NCBI RefSeq assembly: GCF_000313135.1
Contig: NW_004457442.1
Coordinates: 722,778-786,777 of the forward strand
Direction: 5' to 3'
From: Acanthamoeba castellanii str. Neff
Taxonomy: Eukaryota > Discosea > Longamoebia > Acanthamoebidae
DNA: 64,000 bases
Within the stretch, counting starts at the first letter, position 1, and every line of letters starts with the position of its first letter. The position numbers and the translations under genes are program-made. Positions 24,101-36,800 of the stretch are shown in pieces. The notes beneath the pieces were generated by a model that saw nothing but the letters and a program-made list of their open reading frames with translations, did no database searches and had not been told where the DNA came from.

Positions 24101-27100
24101 TGCTCGAGGGTGACGGTGACGGCGTGGATGTGCTCGATGGCGACGGCGAGGGCGTGCTCGATGGCGACGGCGAGGGCGTGCTCGATGGCGACGGCGACGG
24201 CGTATTTGACGGCGACGGCGAGGGGGTGCTTGAGCTCGACGGCGTGCTCGAGGGCGAAGGTGACGTGGTGCTTGATGGGGTGCGGGATGGCGAAGGCGTA
24301 CTAGAGGGTGACGGCGAGGCTGTGCCTGACGGCGATGGCGTGCGGGAGGGTGAGGATGTGCTCGAGGGTGATGGCGAGGGCGTGCTCGAGGGTGAAGGCG
24401 TGCTCAAGGACGACGGTGAGGATGTGCTCGAGGGCGAAGGTGACGACGTGGTGGATGGCGAGGGCGTGATCGAGGGGGACGCGAAGATGTGCGTGAGGGC
24501 GACGGCGTGCTCGAGGGTGATGGCGAGGGCGATGGCGTGGTGGACGGCGACGGCGTGGCGGATGGCGACGGCGTGGTCGACGGCGATGGCGACGGCGTGT
24601 TAGAGGGCAACAGAGTGGGCGAATTGGAGGGGGACGGCGTGTTTGACGGCGACGGCGTGTTGGATGGCGACGGCGTGTTCGACGGAGACGACGTGGGCGA
24701 ATTCGTAGACGAAGGCGACGGCGTGGCGGATGGCGACGGCGTCGGCGTGTTTGAAGGCGACGGCGTACTCGACGGCGTGGCTGATGGTGATGGCGTGTTG
24801 GACGGCGTGGCCGAGTTGGAGGGCGACGGCGTGTTTAACGGTGACTGCGAGGTGGAAGGCGATGGTGTGTTGGACGGCGACGGCGTGGGCGAATTCGTGG
24901 GCGAAGGCGACGGCGTGTTGGACGGAGATGGTGTGGTCGACGGAGACGGCGTGTTGGACGGCGACGGCGTGGTGGATGGTGAGAGCGTGGGCGAATTTGT
25001 GGGCGAAGGCGAGGGTGTGTTTGATGGCGACGGCGTGGTGGAAGGCGATGGTGCGTTGGACGGCGACGGCGTGTTGGATGGCGACGGCGTGTTTGATGGC
25101 GATGGAGTGTTCGACGGCGACGACGTGGTGGACGGCGATGGCGTGTTGGACGGTGATGCCGTATTCGACGGCGACGGCGTGGGCGAATTCGTAGACGAAG
25201 GCGACGGCGTGGTAGATGGCGACGGCGTGTTTGACGGCGATGGCGTGGTGAACGAAGGCGACGGCGTAATCGATGGCGACGGCGTGTTCGATGGAGACGG
25301 CGTGGCCGAGTTGGACGGCGATGGCGTGTTGGAAGGTGACGGCGTGGTGGACGGCGCCGGCGTGGTGGAAGGCGAATTTGTGTTCGACGGCGACGGCGTG
25401 GCCGAGTTGGAGGGCGGTGGCGTGTTGGACGGATATGGCGTGTTGGACGGCGAAGGCGTGGGCGAATTTGTGCCCGAAGGTGATGGCGTGTTCGATGGTG
25501 ACGGCGTGTTGGACGGAGATGGTGTGTTGGACCGTGACGGTGAGCTAGACGGCGACGGACTATTCGATGGCGACGGCGTGGGTGAATTGGTGGACGAGGG
25601 CGACGGCGTATTGGATCGCGACGGCGTGTTGGAAGGCGACGCCGTGCTCGATGGAGACGGCGTGTTAGAGCTCGACGGCGTGGCCGAGTTGGAGGGCGAC
25701 GGCGTGTTTGATGGCGACGGTGTATTCGACGGCGAGATGGATGGCGACGGCGTGGGTGAATTGGTGGACGAAGGCGACGGCGTATTGGATCGCGACGGCG
25801 TAGTGGAAGGTGACGGCGTGGTGGAAGGCGACGGTGTGGAAGAAGGGGACGGCGTGTTCGACGGCGACTGCGTGTTCGACGGCGATGGGGTGGTGGAAGG
25901 CGATGGCGTGTTAGACAGCGACGGCGTGTTGGAAGGCGACGGAGTGGTGGACGGCGACGGTGTGTTCGACGGCGATGGCGTGTTGGAAGGCGACGGCGTG
26001 GTTGATGGCGATGGTGTGTTGGAAGGCGATGGCGTGGTCGAAGGCGACGACGTGGTGGAGGGCGACGGCGTGGGTGAATTAGTGGACGAAGGCGACGGCG
26101 TGTTCGATGGCGATGCCGAGGTGGAAGGTGACTCCGTGCTCGACGGTGATGGCGTGTTGGAAGGCGATGGCGTGGCGGACGGCGACGGCGTGGTCGACGA
26201 CGATGGCGTGTTGGAAGGCGACGGCGTGGTGTAAGGCGACGGCGAAGGCGACGGGGTGTTGGACGGCGATTGCGTGGGCGAATTCGTGGGCGAAGGCGAC
26301 GGCGTGTTGGAAGGCGACGGCGTTGGGGACGGCGACGGCGTGTTGGTGGGCGACGGCGTGGCCGAATTCGTGGCCGAAGGCGACGGCGTGGTCGATGGTG
26401 ACGGCGTGTTCGATGGTGACGGCGTGTTGGACGGCGATGGCGTGTTCGACGGCGACGGTGAGTTTGACGGCGACGGCGTATTCGATGGCGATGGCGAGTT
26501 GGAAGGCGACGCCGTGTTGATGGCGACGGCGTGGGTGAATTGGTGGACGAAGGGGATGGCGTATTGGACGGCGACGGCGTGTTAGATGGCGACGGCGTGA
26601 GCGAAGGTGATGGTGTATTCGAAGGCGACGGTGTGGTTGAAGGCGACGGTGTGTTGGAAGGCGACGGCGTGTTCGACGGCGACGGCGTGGTGGACGGCGA
26701 CGGCGTGGGTGAATTCGTGGAAGAAGGCGACGGCGTGTTGGATGGCGATGGCATGGGCGAATTCGTGGCCGAAGGTGATGGCGTGGTGGATGGCGAATGC
26801 GTGTTCGACGGCGAGGGTGTGTTGGATGGTGACGGAGTGTTTGATGGCGATGGCGTATTCGACGGCGACGGAGTGGCGGACGGCGACGGCGTATTCGACG
26901 GCGACGGAGTGTTAGAAGGCGACGGCGTGTTGGAAGGCGACGGCGTGTTGGACGGAGTTGGCGTGTTTGACGGCGTGTTGGATGGAGACGGCGTGGGCGA
27001 ATTTGTGGGAGAAGGCGAGGGTGTGTTTGATGGCGACGGCGTGGTGGAAGGCGACGGTGTGTTTGACGGCGACGGCGACGGTGTGTTTGACGGCGACGGC

Positions 27101-30100
27101 GTGTTGGATGGCGACTGCGTGGTGGAAGGCGACGGCGTGTTGGACGAGCGACGGCGTGGTGGATGGTGACGGCGTGGCCGACGGCGACGGTGTGTTTGAA
27201 GGTGACGGCGTAGTGGCAGGCGACGGCGTGTTGGAAGGCGACGGCGTGTTGGATGGCGACGGCGACGGCGTGTTCGACGGCGACGGCGAGTTGGATGGCG
27301 ACCGTGTATTCGACGGCGAGGGCGTGTTGGAAGGCGACGGTGTATTCGATGGCGACGGCGTGGCCGAATTGGTGGACGATGGCGACGGTGTGGCCGAGTT
27401 GGAGGGCGACGGCGTGTTCGATGGCGACTGCGTGGTGGAGGCGACGGCGTGTTGGAAGGTGACGGTGTGGCCGAATTTGTGGGAGAAGGCGATGGGGTGT
27501 TTGATGGCGACGGCGTGGTGGAAGGCGACGGTGTGTTTAACGGCGATGACGTGGTGGATGGTGATGGCGTGGCAGACGGCGACGGCGTGGTGGATGGCGA
27601 CGGCGTGGCCGATGGCGACGGTGTGTTTGAAGGTGACGGCGTAGTGGAAGGCGACGGCGTGTTGGATGGCGACGGCGACGGCGAGTTGGACGGCGAGGGC
27701 GTATTCGACGGCGAGGGCGTGTTAGACGGCGACGGCGTTGTGGATGCCGATGGCGACGGCGTGGTGGATTGAGACGGCGTGTTTGACGGCGACGGCGTAT
27801 TCGACAGCGATGGCGTGGTTGATGGCGATGGCGTGGCCGATGGCGATGGCGTGTTCGATGGTGATGGCGTGTTGGACGGCGATGGCGTGTTGGACGGCGA
27901 CGGTGTGGTGGAAGGCGACGGCGTTGGGGACGGCGACGCCGTGTTGGTGGGCGACGGCGTGGTAGACGGCGACGGCGTGTTGGATGGCGACGGCGTGGGC
28001 GAATTCGTGGCCGAAGGTGATGGCGTGTTCGACGGCGACGGTGAGTTAGACGGCGACGGCGTGGTGGATGGCGACGGCGTGGGTGAATTGGTGGGCGAAG
28101 GCGATGGCGTGTTCGACGGCGACGGTGAGTTAGACGGCGACGGCGTGTTGGACGGCGACCGCGAGGGTGAATTGGTGGGCGAAGGCGAGGGCGTGTTTGA
28201 CGTTGACGGCGTGGTAGATGGCGACCGCGTGGCGGAAGCCGACGGCGTGTTGGATGGCGACGGCGTGGCCGACGGCGACGGCGTGTTGGATGGCGATGGC
28301 GTAGCCGAGTTGGAGGGCGACGGCGTGGTGGAGGGCGACGGCGTGTTGGACGGCGACGGCGTGCTGGACGGCGATGGCGTGGTGGAAGGCGACGGCGTGT
28401 TCGACAGCGACGGCGTAGTAGACGGCGACGGTGTGTTGGACGGCGATGGTGTGTTGGATGGCGACGGCGTGTTGGAAGGCGACGGCGTGGGCGAATTAGT
28501 GGACGAAGGTGATGGCGTGGTGGATGGCGACGGCGTGTTGGACGGCGACGGCGTGGTGGACGGCGATGGCGTGTTAGACGGCGACGGCGAGTTCGACGGC
28601 GACGGCGTGGTGGAAGGTGAGGGTGTGTTCGATGGCGACGGCGTGGTGGAGCGCGATGGCGTGGCCGAGTTGGAGGGCGATGACGTGGTGGAGGGCGACG
28701 GAGTGGTGGAAGGCGACGGCGTGGCCGAGCTGGAGGGCGATGGCGTGTTGGATGGTGACGGAGTGGTGGAAGGCGACGGCGTGGTGGATGGCGACGGTGT
28801 GTTCGAAGGTGACGGAGTGGTGGACGGCGTATTAGACGGCGACGGCGTGTTTGAAGGCGACGGCGTGGCCGAGTTGGAGGGCGATGACGTGCTCGTTGGC
28901 GACGGCGTTTTGGTCGGCGACGGCGTGGCGGATGGCGATGGCGTGTTCGATGGTGATGGCGTGTTGGACGGCGATGGCGTGTTGGACGGCGACGGCGTGG
29001 TGGACGGCGACGGTGTGTTGGAAGGCGAGGGCGTGTTGGACGGCGACGGCGTTGTGGATGCCGATGGCGACGGCGTGGTGGATGACGACGGCGATGGCGT
29101 GTTGGACGGTGATGGCGTGTTCGACGGCGACGGCGTATTCGAAGGCGACGGCGTGTTCGATGGCGACGGCGTGGTGGAGGGCGACGGCGTGGCCGAGTTG
29201 GAAGGGGATGGCGTGTTGGACGGCGACGGTGCGTACGACGGCGACGGCGTATTCGAAGGCGACGGCGAGTTGGACGGCGACGGCGTATTCGACGGCGAGG
29301 GCGTGTTGGAAGGCGACGGCGTATTCGATGGCGACGGCGTGGCCGAATTGGTGGACGAAGGCGACGGCGTGTTCGACGGAGATGGCGATGGCGTGGTGGA
29401 TGGCGAAGGCGTGGGCGAATTCGTGGCCGAAGGTGATGGCGTGCTCGATGGTGACGGCGTGTTCGAAGGCGATGGCGTGTTGGACCGTGACGGTGAGCTA
29501 GACGGCGACGGTGTATTCGATGGCGACGGCGAGTTGGAAGGTGACGCCGTGCTCGATGGAGACGGCGTGTTAGAGGGCGACGGCGTGGCCGAGTTGGAGG
29601 GCGACGGCGTGGTTGATGGCGATGGCGAGGTGGATGGCGACGGCGTGGGTGAATTGGTGGGCGAAGGCGACGGCGTAATGGACGGCGACGGCGTGTTGGA
29701 AAGCGATGGTGTGCTAGAGGGCGACGGCGTATTGGATGGCGACGGCGTGGTGGAAGGTGACGGCGTGTTTGACGGCGACGGCGTGGTGGAAGGCGATGGT
29801 GTGTTCGACGGCGATGGCGTGGTGGAGGGCGACGGCGTGGGCGAATTCGTGGCCGAAGGTGATGGCGTGTTCGACGGCGACGGTGAGTTAGACGGCGACG
29901 GCGTGTTGGATGGCGATGGCGTGGTGGATGGCGACGGCGTGGGTGAATTGGTGGGCGAAGGCGACGGCGTATTGGACGGCGACGGCGTGTTAGATGGCGA
30001 CGGCGTGTTGGACGGCGACGCCGTTGGGGACAGCGACGGCGTGTTAGACGGCGACGGCGTGTTAGACGGCGACGGTGTGCTTGAAGGCGACGGTGTGGTG

Positions 30101-33100
30101 GAAGGGGATGGCGTATTAGACGGCGACGGCGTGGCCGAGTTGGAGGGCGACGACGTGTTGGACGGAGTTGGCGTGTTTGACGGCGATGGCGTGTGTGAAG
30201 GCGACGGCGTGGTGGACGGCGATGGCGTCGTGGAAGGCGACGGTGTATTCGATGGCGACGGCGTGGGCGTGAGTTGGACGGCGACGGCGTATTCGACGGC
30301 GAGGGTGTGTTGGAAGGCGACGGCGTATTCGATGGCGACGGGGGGGCCGAATTAGTGGACGAAGGCGACGGCGTGTGCGATGGCGACGGCGTCGTGGAAG
30401 GCGACGGTGTATTCGATGGCGACGGCGTGGGCGTGAGTTGGACGGCGACGGCGTATTCGACGGCNNNNNNNNNNNNNNNNNNNNNNNNNNNNNNNNNNNN
30501 NNNNNNNNNNNNNNNNNNNNNNNNNNNNNNNNNNNNNNNNNNNNNNNNNNNNNNNNNNNNNNNNNNNNNNNNNNNNNNNNNNNNNNNNNNNNNNNNNNNN
30601 NNNNNNNNNNNNNNNNNNNNNNNNNNNNNNNNNNNNNNNNNNNNNNNNNNNNNNNNNNNNNNNNNNNNNNNNNNNNNNNNNNNNNNNNNNNNNNNNNNNN
30701 NNNNNNNNNNNNNNNNNNNNNNNNNNNNNNNNNNNNNNNNNNNNNNNNNNNNNNNNNNNNNNNNNNNNNNNNNNNNNNNNNNNNNNNNNNNNNNNNNNNN
30801 NNNNNNNNNNNNNNNNNNNNNNNNNNNNNNNNNNNNNNNNNNNNNNNNNNNNNNNNNNNNNNNNNNNNNNNNNNNNNNNGTGTTCGACGGCGACGGAGTG
30901 TTGGAGGGCGACGGCGTGGGGGAATGTGTGGACGAAGGCGACGGCGTGTTCGATGGCGACGGCGTGGGCGAATTCGTGGCCGAAGGTGATGGCGTGTTCG
31001 ACGGCGACGGCGTGTTCGACGGCGACGGCGTGTTCGACGGCGACGGCGTGCTTGAAGGCGACGGTGTGGTGGAAGGGGACGGCGTATTAGACGGCGAAGG
31101 CGAGGGCGTGGGTGAATTCGTGGAAGACGGTGACGGCGTGGTGGATGGCGACGGTGTATTCGACGGCGACGGAGTGTTAGATGGCGACGGCGTGGTGGAC
31201 GGCGACGGCGTATTCGACGGCGACGGAGTGTTAGACGGTGACGGCGTGTTCGACGGCGACGGCGTGGCCGAGTTGGAGGGCGACGGCGTGTTGGAAGGCG
31301 ACGGCGTGTTGGACGGAGTTGGCGTGTTTGACGGCGATGGCGTGTGAGAAGGCGACGGCGTGCTGGACGGCGATGGCGTCGTGGAAGGCGACGGTGTATT
31401 CGATGGCGACGGCGTGTTGGACGGCGACGGTGAGTTCGAGGGCGACGGCGTATTCGACGGCGACGGCGAGGTGGACGGCGAGGGTGTGGTTGAGGGCGAC
31501 GGCGTGTTGGACGGCGACGGCGTGGGCGAATTCGTGGCCGAAGGCGACGGCGTTGTGGTTGGCGACGGCGTGTTCGATGGCGACGGCGTGGGGGAAGGCG
31601 ACGGCGTGTTTGATGGCGACGACGTGGTAGATGGCGACGGCGTGGCGGAAGCTGACGGCGTGTTGGATGGCGACGGCGTAGGCGAGTTGGAGGGCGACGG
31701 CATGGTGGAGGGCGACGGCGTGGCCGAGTTGGAGGGCGATGGCGTGGTGGAGGGCGACGGCGTGGTGGATGGCGACGGCGTGGTGGACGGCGACGGCGTG
31801 TTGGAAGGTGACGGAGTGGTGGATGGCGACGGCGTGTTCGATGGCGACGGCGTGTTCGACGGCGACGGTGTGTTGGATGGTGACGGAGTGGTGGAAGGCG
31901 ACGGCGTGGTGGATGGCGACGGTGTGTTCGAAGGTGACGGCGTGGTGGACGGCGAAGGCGTACTCGACGGCGACGGCGTGTTGGAAGGTGACGGCGTGGC
32001 CGAGTTGGAGGGCGACGGCGTGTTCGTTGGCGACTGCGTGTTGGAGGGCGACGGCGTGGGCGAATTTGTGGGCGAAGGCGAGGGTGTGTTTGATGGCGAC
32101 GGCGTGGTGGAAGGTGACGGCGTGTTCGACGGCGACGGAGTGTTTGAAGGTGACGGTGTGTTGGAAGGTGACGGCGTGTTGGATGGCGACGGCGTGGTGG
32201 ACGGCGACGGCGTGGTGGACGGCGACGGCGTGTTAGACGGCGATGGCGTGGTGGAAGGGGACGGTGTGTTTGACGGCGACGGTGAGTTGGATGGCGACGG
32301 CGTGGGGGAATATGTGGGCGAAGGTGACCGCGTGTTGGACGGTGACGGTGAGCTAGACGGCGACGGCGTATTCGATGGCGACGGCGAGTGGGAAGGTGAC
32401 GCCGTGCTCGATGGAGACGGCGTGTTAGAGGGCGACGGCGTGGCCGAGTTGGACGGCGACGGCGTATTCGACGGCGACGGCGAAGTGGATGGCGAAGCCG
32501 TGGGTGAATTGGTGGACGAAGGCGACGGTGTGTTGGATGGCGACGGCGTGTTGGACGGCGATGGCGTGTTGGAAGGCGATGGCGTGTTTGACGGCGATGG
32601 CGTGTTCGACGGTGACGGCGTGTTCGACGGCGACGGCGTATTCGACGGTGACGGTGTGATTGATGGCGACGGCGTGGTGGATGGCGACGGCGTATTCGAC
32701 GGCGATGGCGTATTGGACGGCGATGGCGTGTTAGAGGGCGACGGCGTGGTGGACGGCGATGGCGTGGTGGAGGGGACGGCGTATTCGACGGCGATGGCGT
32801 GTTCGACGGCGACGGCGTATTGGACGGCGATGGCGACGGCGTGGGTGAATTGGTGGATGAAGGCGACGGCGTATTGGACGGCGATGGCGTGTTCGATGGT
32901 GACGGCGTGTTCGACGGAGATGGCGTGTTGGACGGTGACGGTGAGTTCGACGGCGACGGCGTGTTGGATGGCGACGGCGTGTTGGAAGGTGACGGCGTGG
33001 TGGACGGCGACGGCGTGTTGGAAGGCGATGGCGTGGTGGACGGCGACGGAGTGTTGGACGGAGACGGCGTGGGCGAATTTGTAGGCGAAGGTGACGGCGT

Positions 33101-36100
33101 GTTCGATGGTGACGGCGTGGTGGACGGCGACGGCGTGTTGGACGGCGACGGTGAGTTCGACGGCGAGGGCGTGTTGGATGGCGACGGCGTGGGCGAATTC
33201 GTGGACGAAGGCGATGGGGTGGTGGATGGCGATGGCGTGGTGGACGGCGACGGCGTGTTCGACGGCGATGGCGTACTCGACGGCGACGGTGTGGTTGATG
33301 GCGACGGCGTGGGTGAATTCGTAGACGAAGGTGATGGTGTGTTGGACGGCGACGGCGTAATGGATGGCGACTGCGTGGTGGAAGGTGACGCCGTGGTGGA
33401 AGGCGACGGCGTGGTCGAAGGCGACGGTGATGCCGAGTTGGAAGGTGACGCAGTGCTCGATGGTGATGGCGTGTTGGAAGGCGAGGGCGTGGTGGACGGC
33501 GACGGTGAGTTCGACGGCGAGGGCGTGTTGGACGGCGAGGGCGTGGTGGACGGCGAGGGCGTGTTGGATGGCGACGGCGTGGGCGAATTTGTGCCCGACG
33601 GCGATGGCGTGTTCGATGGTGACGGCGTGTTGGACGGAGATGGCGTGTTGGACGGCGACGGTGAGTTCGACGGCGACGGCGTGTTGGATGGCGACGACGT
33701 GGTGGAAGGTGATGGCGTGGTGGATGGCGACGGCGTGGGTGAATTGGTGGGCGAAGGTGATGGCGTGTTCGATGGCGATGGCGTGTTCGAGGGCGACGGC
33801 GTGGCCGAGCTTGAGGGCGACGGCGTGGTGGACGGCGATGGTGTGTTGGAAGGCGACGGCGTGTTCGACGGAGATGGCGTGTTGGACGGCGACCGTGAGC
33901 TAGAGGGCGACGATGAGCTTGACGGAGACGGCGTGTTGGACGGCGACGGTGTGTTAGATGGCGATGGCGTGTTGGAAGGCGATGGCGTGTTCGACGGCGA
34001 CGGTGTGGTGGATGGCGACGGCGTGGCCGAAGCCGACGGCGTGTTTGACGGCGACGGCGTATTCGACGGCGACGGCGTGGTGGAAGGCGATGGCGTGTTG
34101 GACTGCGACGAGGTTGCAGAAGGCGACGGCGTGGTGGAAGGCGACGGCGTGGTGGATGGCGACGGTGTGTTCGATGGTGACGGCGACGGCGACGGCATAT
34201 TCGAAGGCGACGGCGTGGTGGAAGGCGAAGGCGTGTTCGACGGCGAAGGCGTGTTCGACGGCGACGGCGTGGTGGATGGCGACGGCGTGGGTGAATTCGT
34301 GGACGAAGGCGATGGGGTGTTCGACGGCGACGGCGTGGTGGATGGCGACGGCGTGGTGAATTCGTGGACGAAGGCGATGGGGTGTTCGACGGTGATGGTG
34401 TGTTCGACGGCGACGGCGTGGTAGAGGGCGACGGGTGTTGGAGGGCGACGGCGTGTTGGATGGTGACGGCGTGTTGGATGGTGACGGCGTGTTGGATGGC
34501 GACGGCGTGGGTGAATTGGTGGGCGAAGGCGACGGCGTATTGGACGGCGACGGCGTGTTAGATGGCGACGGCGTGTTGGACGGCGACGCCGTTGGGGACA
34601 GCGACGGCGTGTTAGACGGCGACGGCGTATTGGACGGTGACGGTGTGCTTGAAGGCGACGGTGTGGTGGAAGGGGACGGCGTATTAGACGGCGACGGCGT
34701 GTTGGACGGCGAGGCCGTAGGTGAATTCGTGGAAGAAGGTGACGGCGTGTTGGATGGCGACGGTGTATTCGACGGCGACGGCGTGGCCGAGTTGGAGGGC
34801 GACGGCGTGTTGGACGGAGTTGGCGTGTTTGACGGCGATGGCGTGTGAGAAGGCGACGGCGAGCTGGACGGCGATGGCGTCGTGGAAGGCGACGGTGTAT
34901 TCGATGGCGACGGCGTGGGCGAATTCGTGGACGAAGGCGACGGCGTATTGGAGGGCGATGGCGTGTTGGATGGCGACGGCGTGTTGGACGGCGACGGCGT
35001 GTTCGATGGCGACGGCGACGGAGATGGCGACGCCGACGGCGTGGTTGTGGGCGAGGGCGTGCTCGACGGTGAAGACGACGTCGTGCTCGACGGCGACGGT
35101 GGGCGTGAAGGCGATGACGATGGTGAAGGCGAGGGGAGGTTACAATTCGCAAGATAGGTCGTCGACAGCGACTGATCGTTCGAGTCCGCTGTATGCGTGT
35201 GCGGTCGTGCGTGCGTGTGTGTATTATCTCTTGGCATGAGTCCTGAGGCGAGTTACCAGAACAAACACAGACAAAAACAAACAAACCTGTTTCGGTGATG
35301 GCGACGATGGCGTCGCTGGTGATGAGGTAGATGTTGGCCTGGAGCGTCGTGCGCCGACTGGGGGGCGAGTAGTAGATGAGGATGGTGGACTGGAGCGTGT
35401 TGATGCCCGATACAAAGTTGGTGATGTAGATGTCGAAGGTTGTGTTGAGCACCGTCGCTTCCAGGCCCGCGTACAGCTCTACTTTGAACTGTTGAGTGGT
35501 GTACGTGCGTGTGTTGTCAGCCCTCCTTAGGAAGGGGGGAAAAAACAAGAGCACGTGTGCGGTGGTGCATGTGCGGGCGGGTGACTACGCACATCGTCAC
35601 TGGTGCGGGGAGTGAACGGGTCCAAGTTCCAGAAGTCCGCGTTGACAATCTGCACACACCAGTCGAGCGCCAAAGGCGTCGCCGAGGGTGACGCCGACGG
35701 TGAAGCTGAGGGCGAAGGCGTAGGAGACGGCGTAGGCGTGATCGAAGGCGTCGGTGATGGCGTGGGAGTGACCGAAGGCGTCGGGGACTGCGTGGACGTG
35801 ACCGAAGGTGTCGGGGACTGCGTGGGCGAAACGGACGGCGTCGGCGACGACGACGGGGTTTGCGTGGGCGACGGCGATGGGCTGGGGGTTTCCGACGGAC
35901 TGGCCGACGGCGACAGCCCCGGGGTCAGGGATGCGGACGGGCTCACGGATATGGACGGCGACGGCGACGGACAGATCGCATTGAAGGTGTTGTTGAAGGT
36001 CACCACACCAGTGCCAACCGCGCCGCAGACCGCTTGCAGGGTCACGCGGTTGATGTTATTAATTTCTGTTATGTGTCGTGTGTTGTGCCGGTATGTTGGA

Positions 36101-36800
36101 TGACCGAGGCAAGAGAGGAAGAGGAGGAGGTTAGCGCCGGTTATGCCAATGCAAGTAAAGTGCAGAACGAGACACGGCGAGTGAGGGAAAGGCGTGTACG
36201 GCTTCGCTTCGAGTTAACATAAGTGGGGTCATAGATTACGTAGGAGATGCTGGCGTTCAGCGGAAAGCTCACATAAGATAGCGAGTTGTTCCAGTTGTAG
36301 CTTTGGGGGGGGGTGCGTAAATAGCAAAAGAAAAATGGGGGAATGAAAAAGTGAGTTGAAAGAAACCCCCCGGGGGGGAGGCGCTAGAGAGGGTGGAGGG
36401 TGAGGCAGTAGGTACGTAGGACCGAAGACGGCGTTGGTGGCGTAGGAGTCCTGGAGCAGTTGGCCCACGTAGGTTACGTTGGCGGTGCTGATGGGGTCCG
36501 TTGACACGCACGTAGCGCTCACAGCGAGAGTGCAGTTCTGCTGGCCGTTCGCCCCTGCGATGAGACACGTACAACCAAACGCACCCCACCGCACTCAGAC
36601 ATGCTCTTGGGGAGGGGGAGGCAAAACAACATTATCTGGGAAATAAAAGCAGAGGGTGAAGAGGGTCAAGTAAGATCATTAGTTGTACCAACACTAAACA
36701 ACAGGCCGAAGAGAAGACCCAAGAGGAACCGGGTAACTGGGCTGGCTGGCGCGATGGAGCTGCGTGAAGTTAAAGGATGTTCTACAAAGGATGTTCTCAT
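15172..36800 (-). CDS. Giant Ser/Pro/Thr-repeat surface protein with N-terminal Cys module and C-terminal TM (copy B)
   Basis: Likely mucin- or proteophosphoglycan-like cell-surface protein, in the order of 7000 residues if continuous. The 5' exons are phase-consistent: 36800-36689 (signal peptide, [14 protein letters not shown]), 36554-36416 ([12 protein letters not shown]...), 36300-36200 (YNWNN...YVIYDP), 36065-35593 ([14 protein letters not shown], short SPSP insert, [13 protein letters not shown]), 35488-35287 ([20 protein letters not shown]), 35188 onward ([11 protein letters not shown] then repeats). The repeats run as [12 protein letters not shown] hexapeptides, then degenerate SPT/SPS to about 16000. 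The C-terminal region has three FTxxPFV motifs and, after [10 protein letters not shown], a TM ([19 protein letters not shown]) and a basic tail. The repeat reading frame shifts at least nine times, at single-base irregularities (for example near 34433, 34357, 32771, 26518, 23080), and a 415-N gap interrupts it. I treat it as one gene with sequence errors. Two or more genes or a partly decayed gene are alternatives. Confidence 0.62.
29938..30128 (-). repeat. Higher-order repeat unit (copy at 29938-30128; second copy about 34508-34695)
   Basis: About 190 bases here recur almost unchanged at 34508-34695, including rare variants within the minisatellite: GGTGAATTGGTGGGCGAAGG, GACGCCGTTGGGGACAGC and GTGCTTGAAGGCGACGGTGT in the same order. 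This shows block duplication above the 18-bp level. Confidence 0.75.
30465..30879. other. Assembly gap (415 N) inside the minisatellite
   Basis: Run of N within the repeat tract. The true repeat length here is unknown, and reading frames on the two sides cannot be joined with confidence. Confidence 1.

Larger units (their letters stand above)
19900..35090 (-). repeat. 18-bp-period coding minisatellite (SPSNTP-type units)
   Basis: Read on the + strand the unit is close to GGCGACGGCGTGTTGGAC. On the coding - strand it gives Ser-Pro-Ser-Asn/Thr/Ser-Thr-Pro. Hundreds of units occur in tandem, with synonymous C/T and A/G variation and periodic longer variants ([28 protein letters not shown]). Below about 19900 the period breaks down into irregular SPT/SPS runs (15900-19900). 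Approximate limits are by eye. Confidence 0.85.

Noticed and set aside
19445..34848. Long + strand ORFs rich in [11 protein letters not shown], resembling calcium-binding DxDG repeats
   Set aside because: They are the exact antisense of the 18-bp SPSNTP repeat. They have no signal peptide or folded ends and break wherever the coding strand slips, whereas the - strand has spliced globular exons, a signal peptide and a TM.
19900..35090. CRISPR-like array
   Set aside because: Units are contiguous with no unique spacers, the period is 18 bp and it is coding; the sequence is eukaryotic.
24835..35554. - strand ORFs rich in Arg ([11 protein letters not shown]) and in [10 protein letters not shown]
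   Set aside because: Off-frame readings of the same minisatellite after single-base slips; no independent support.
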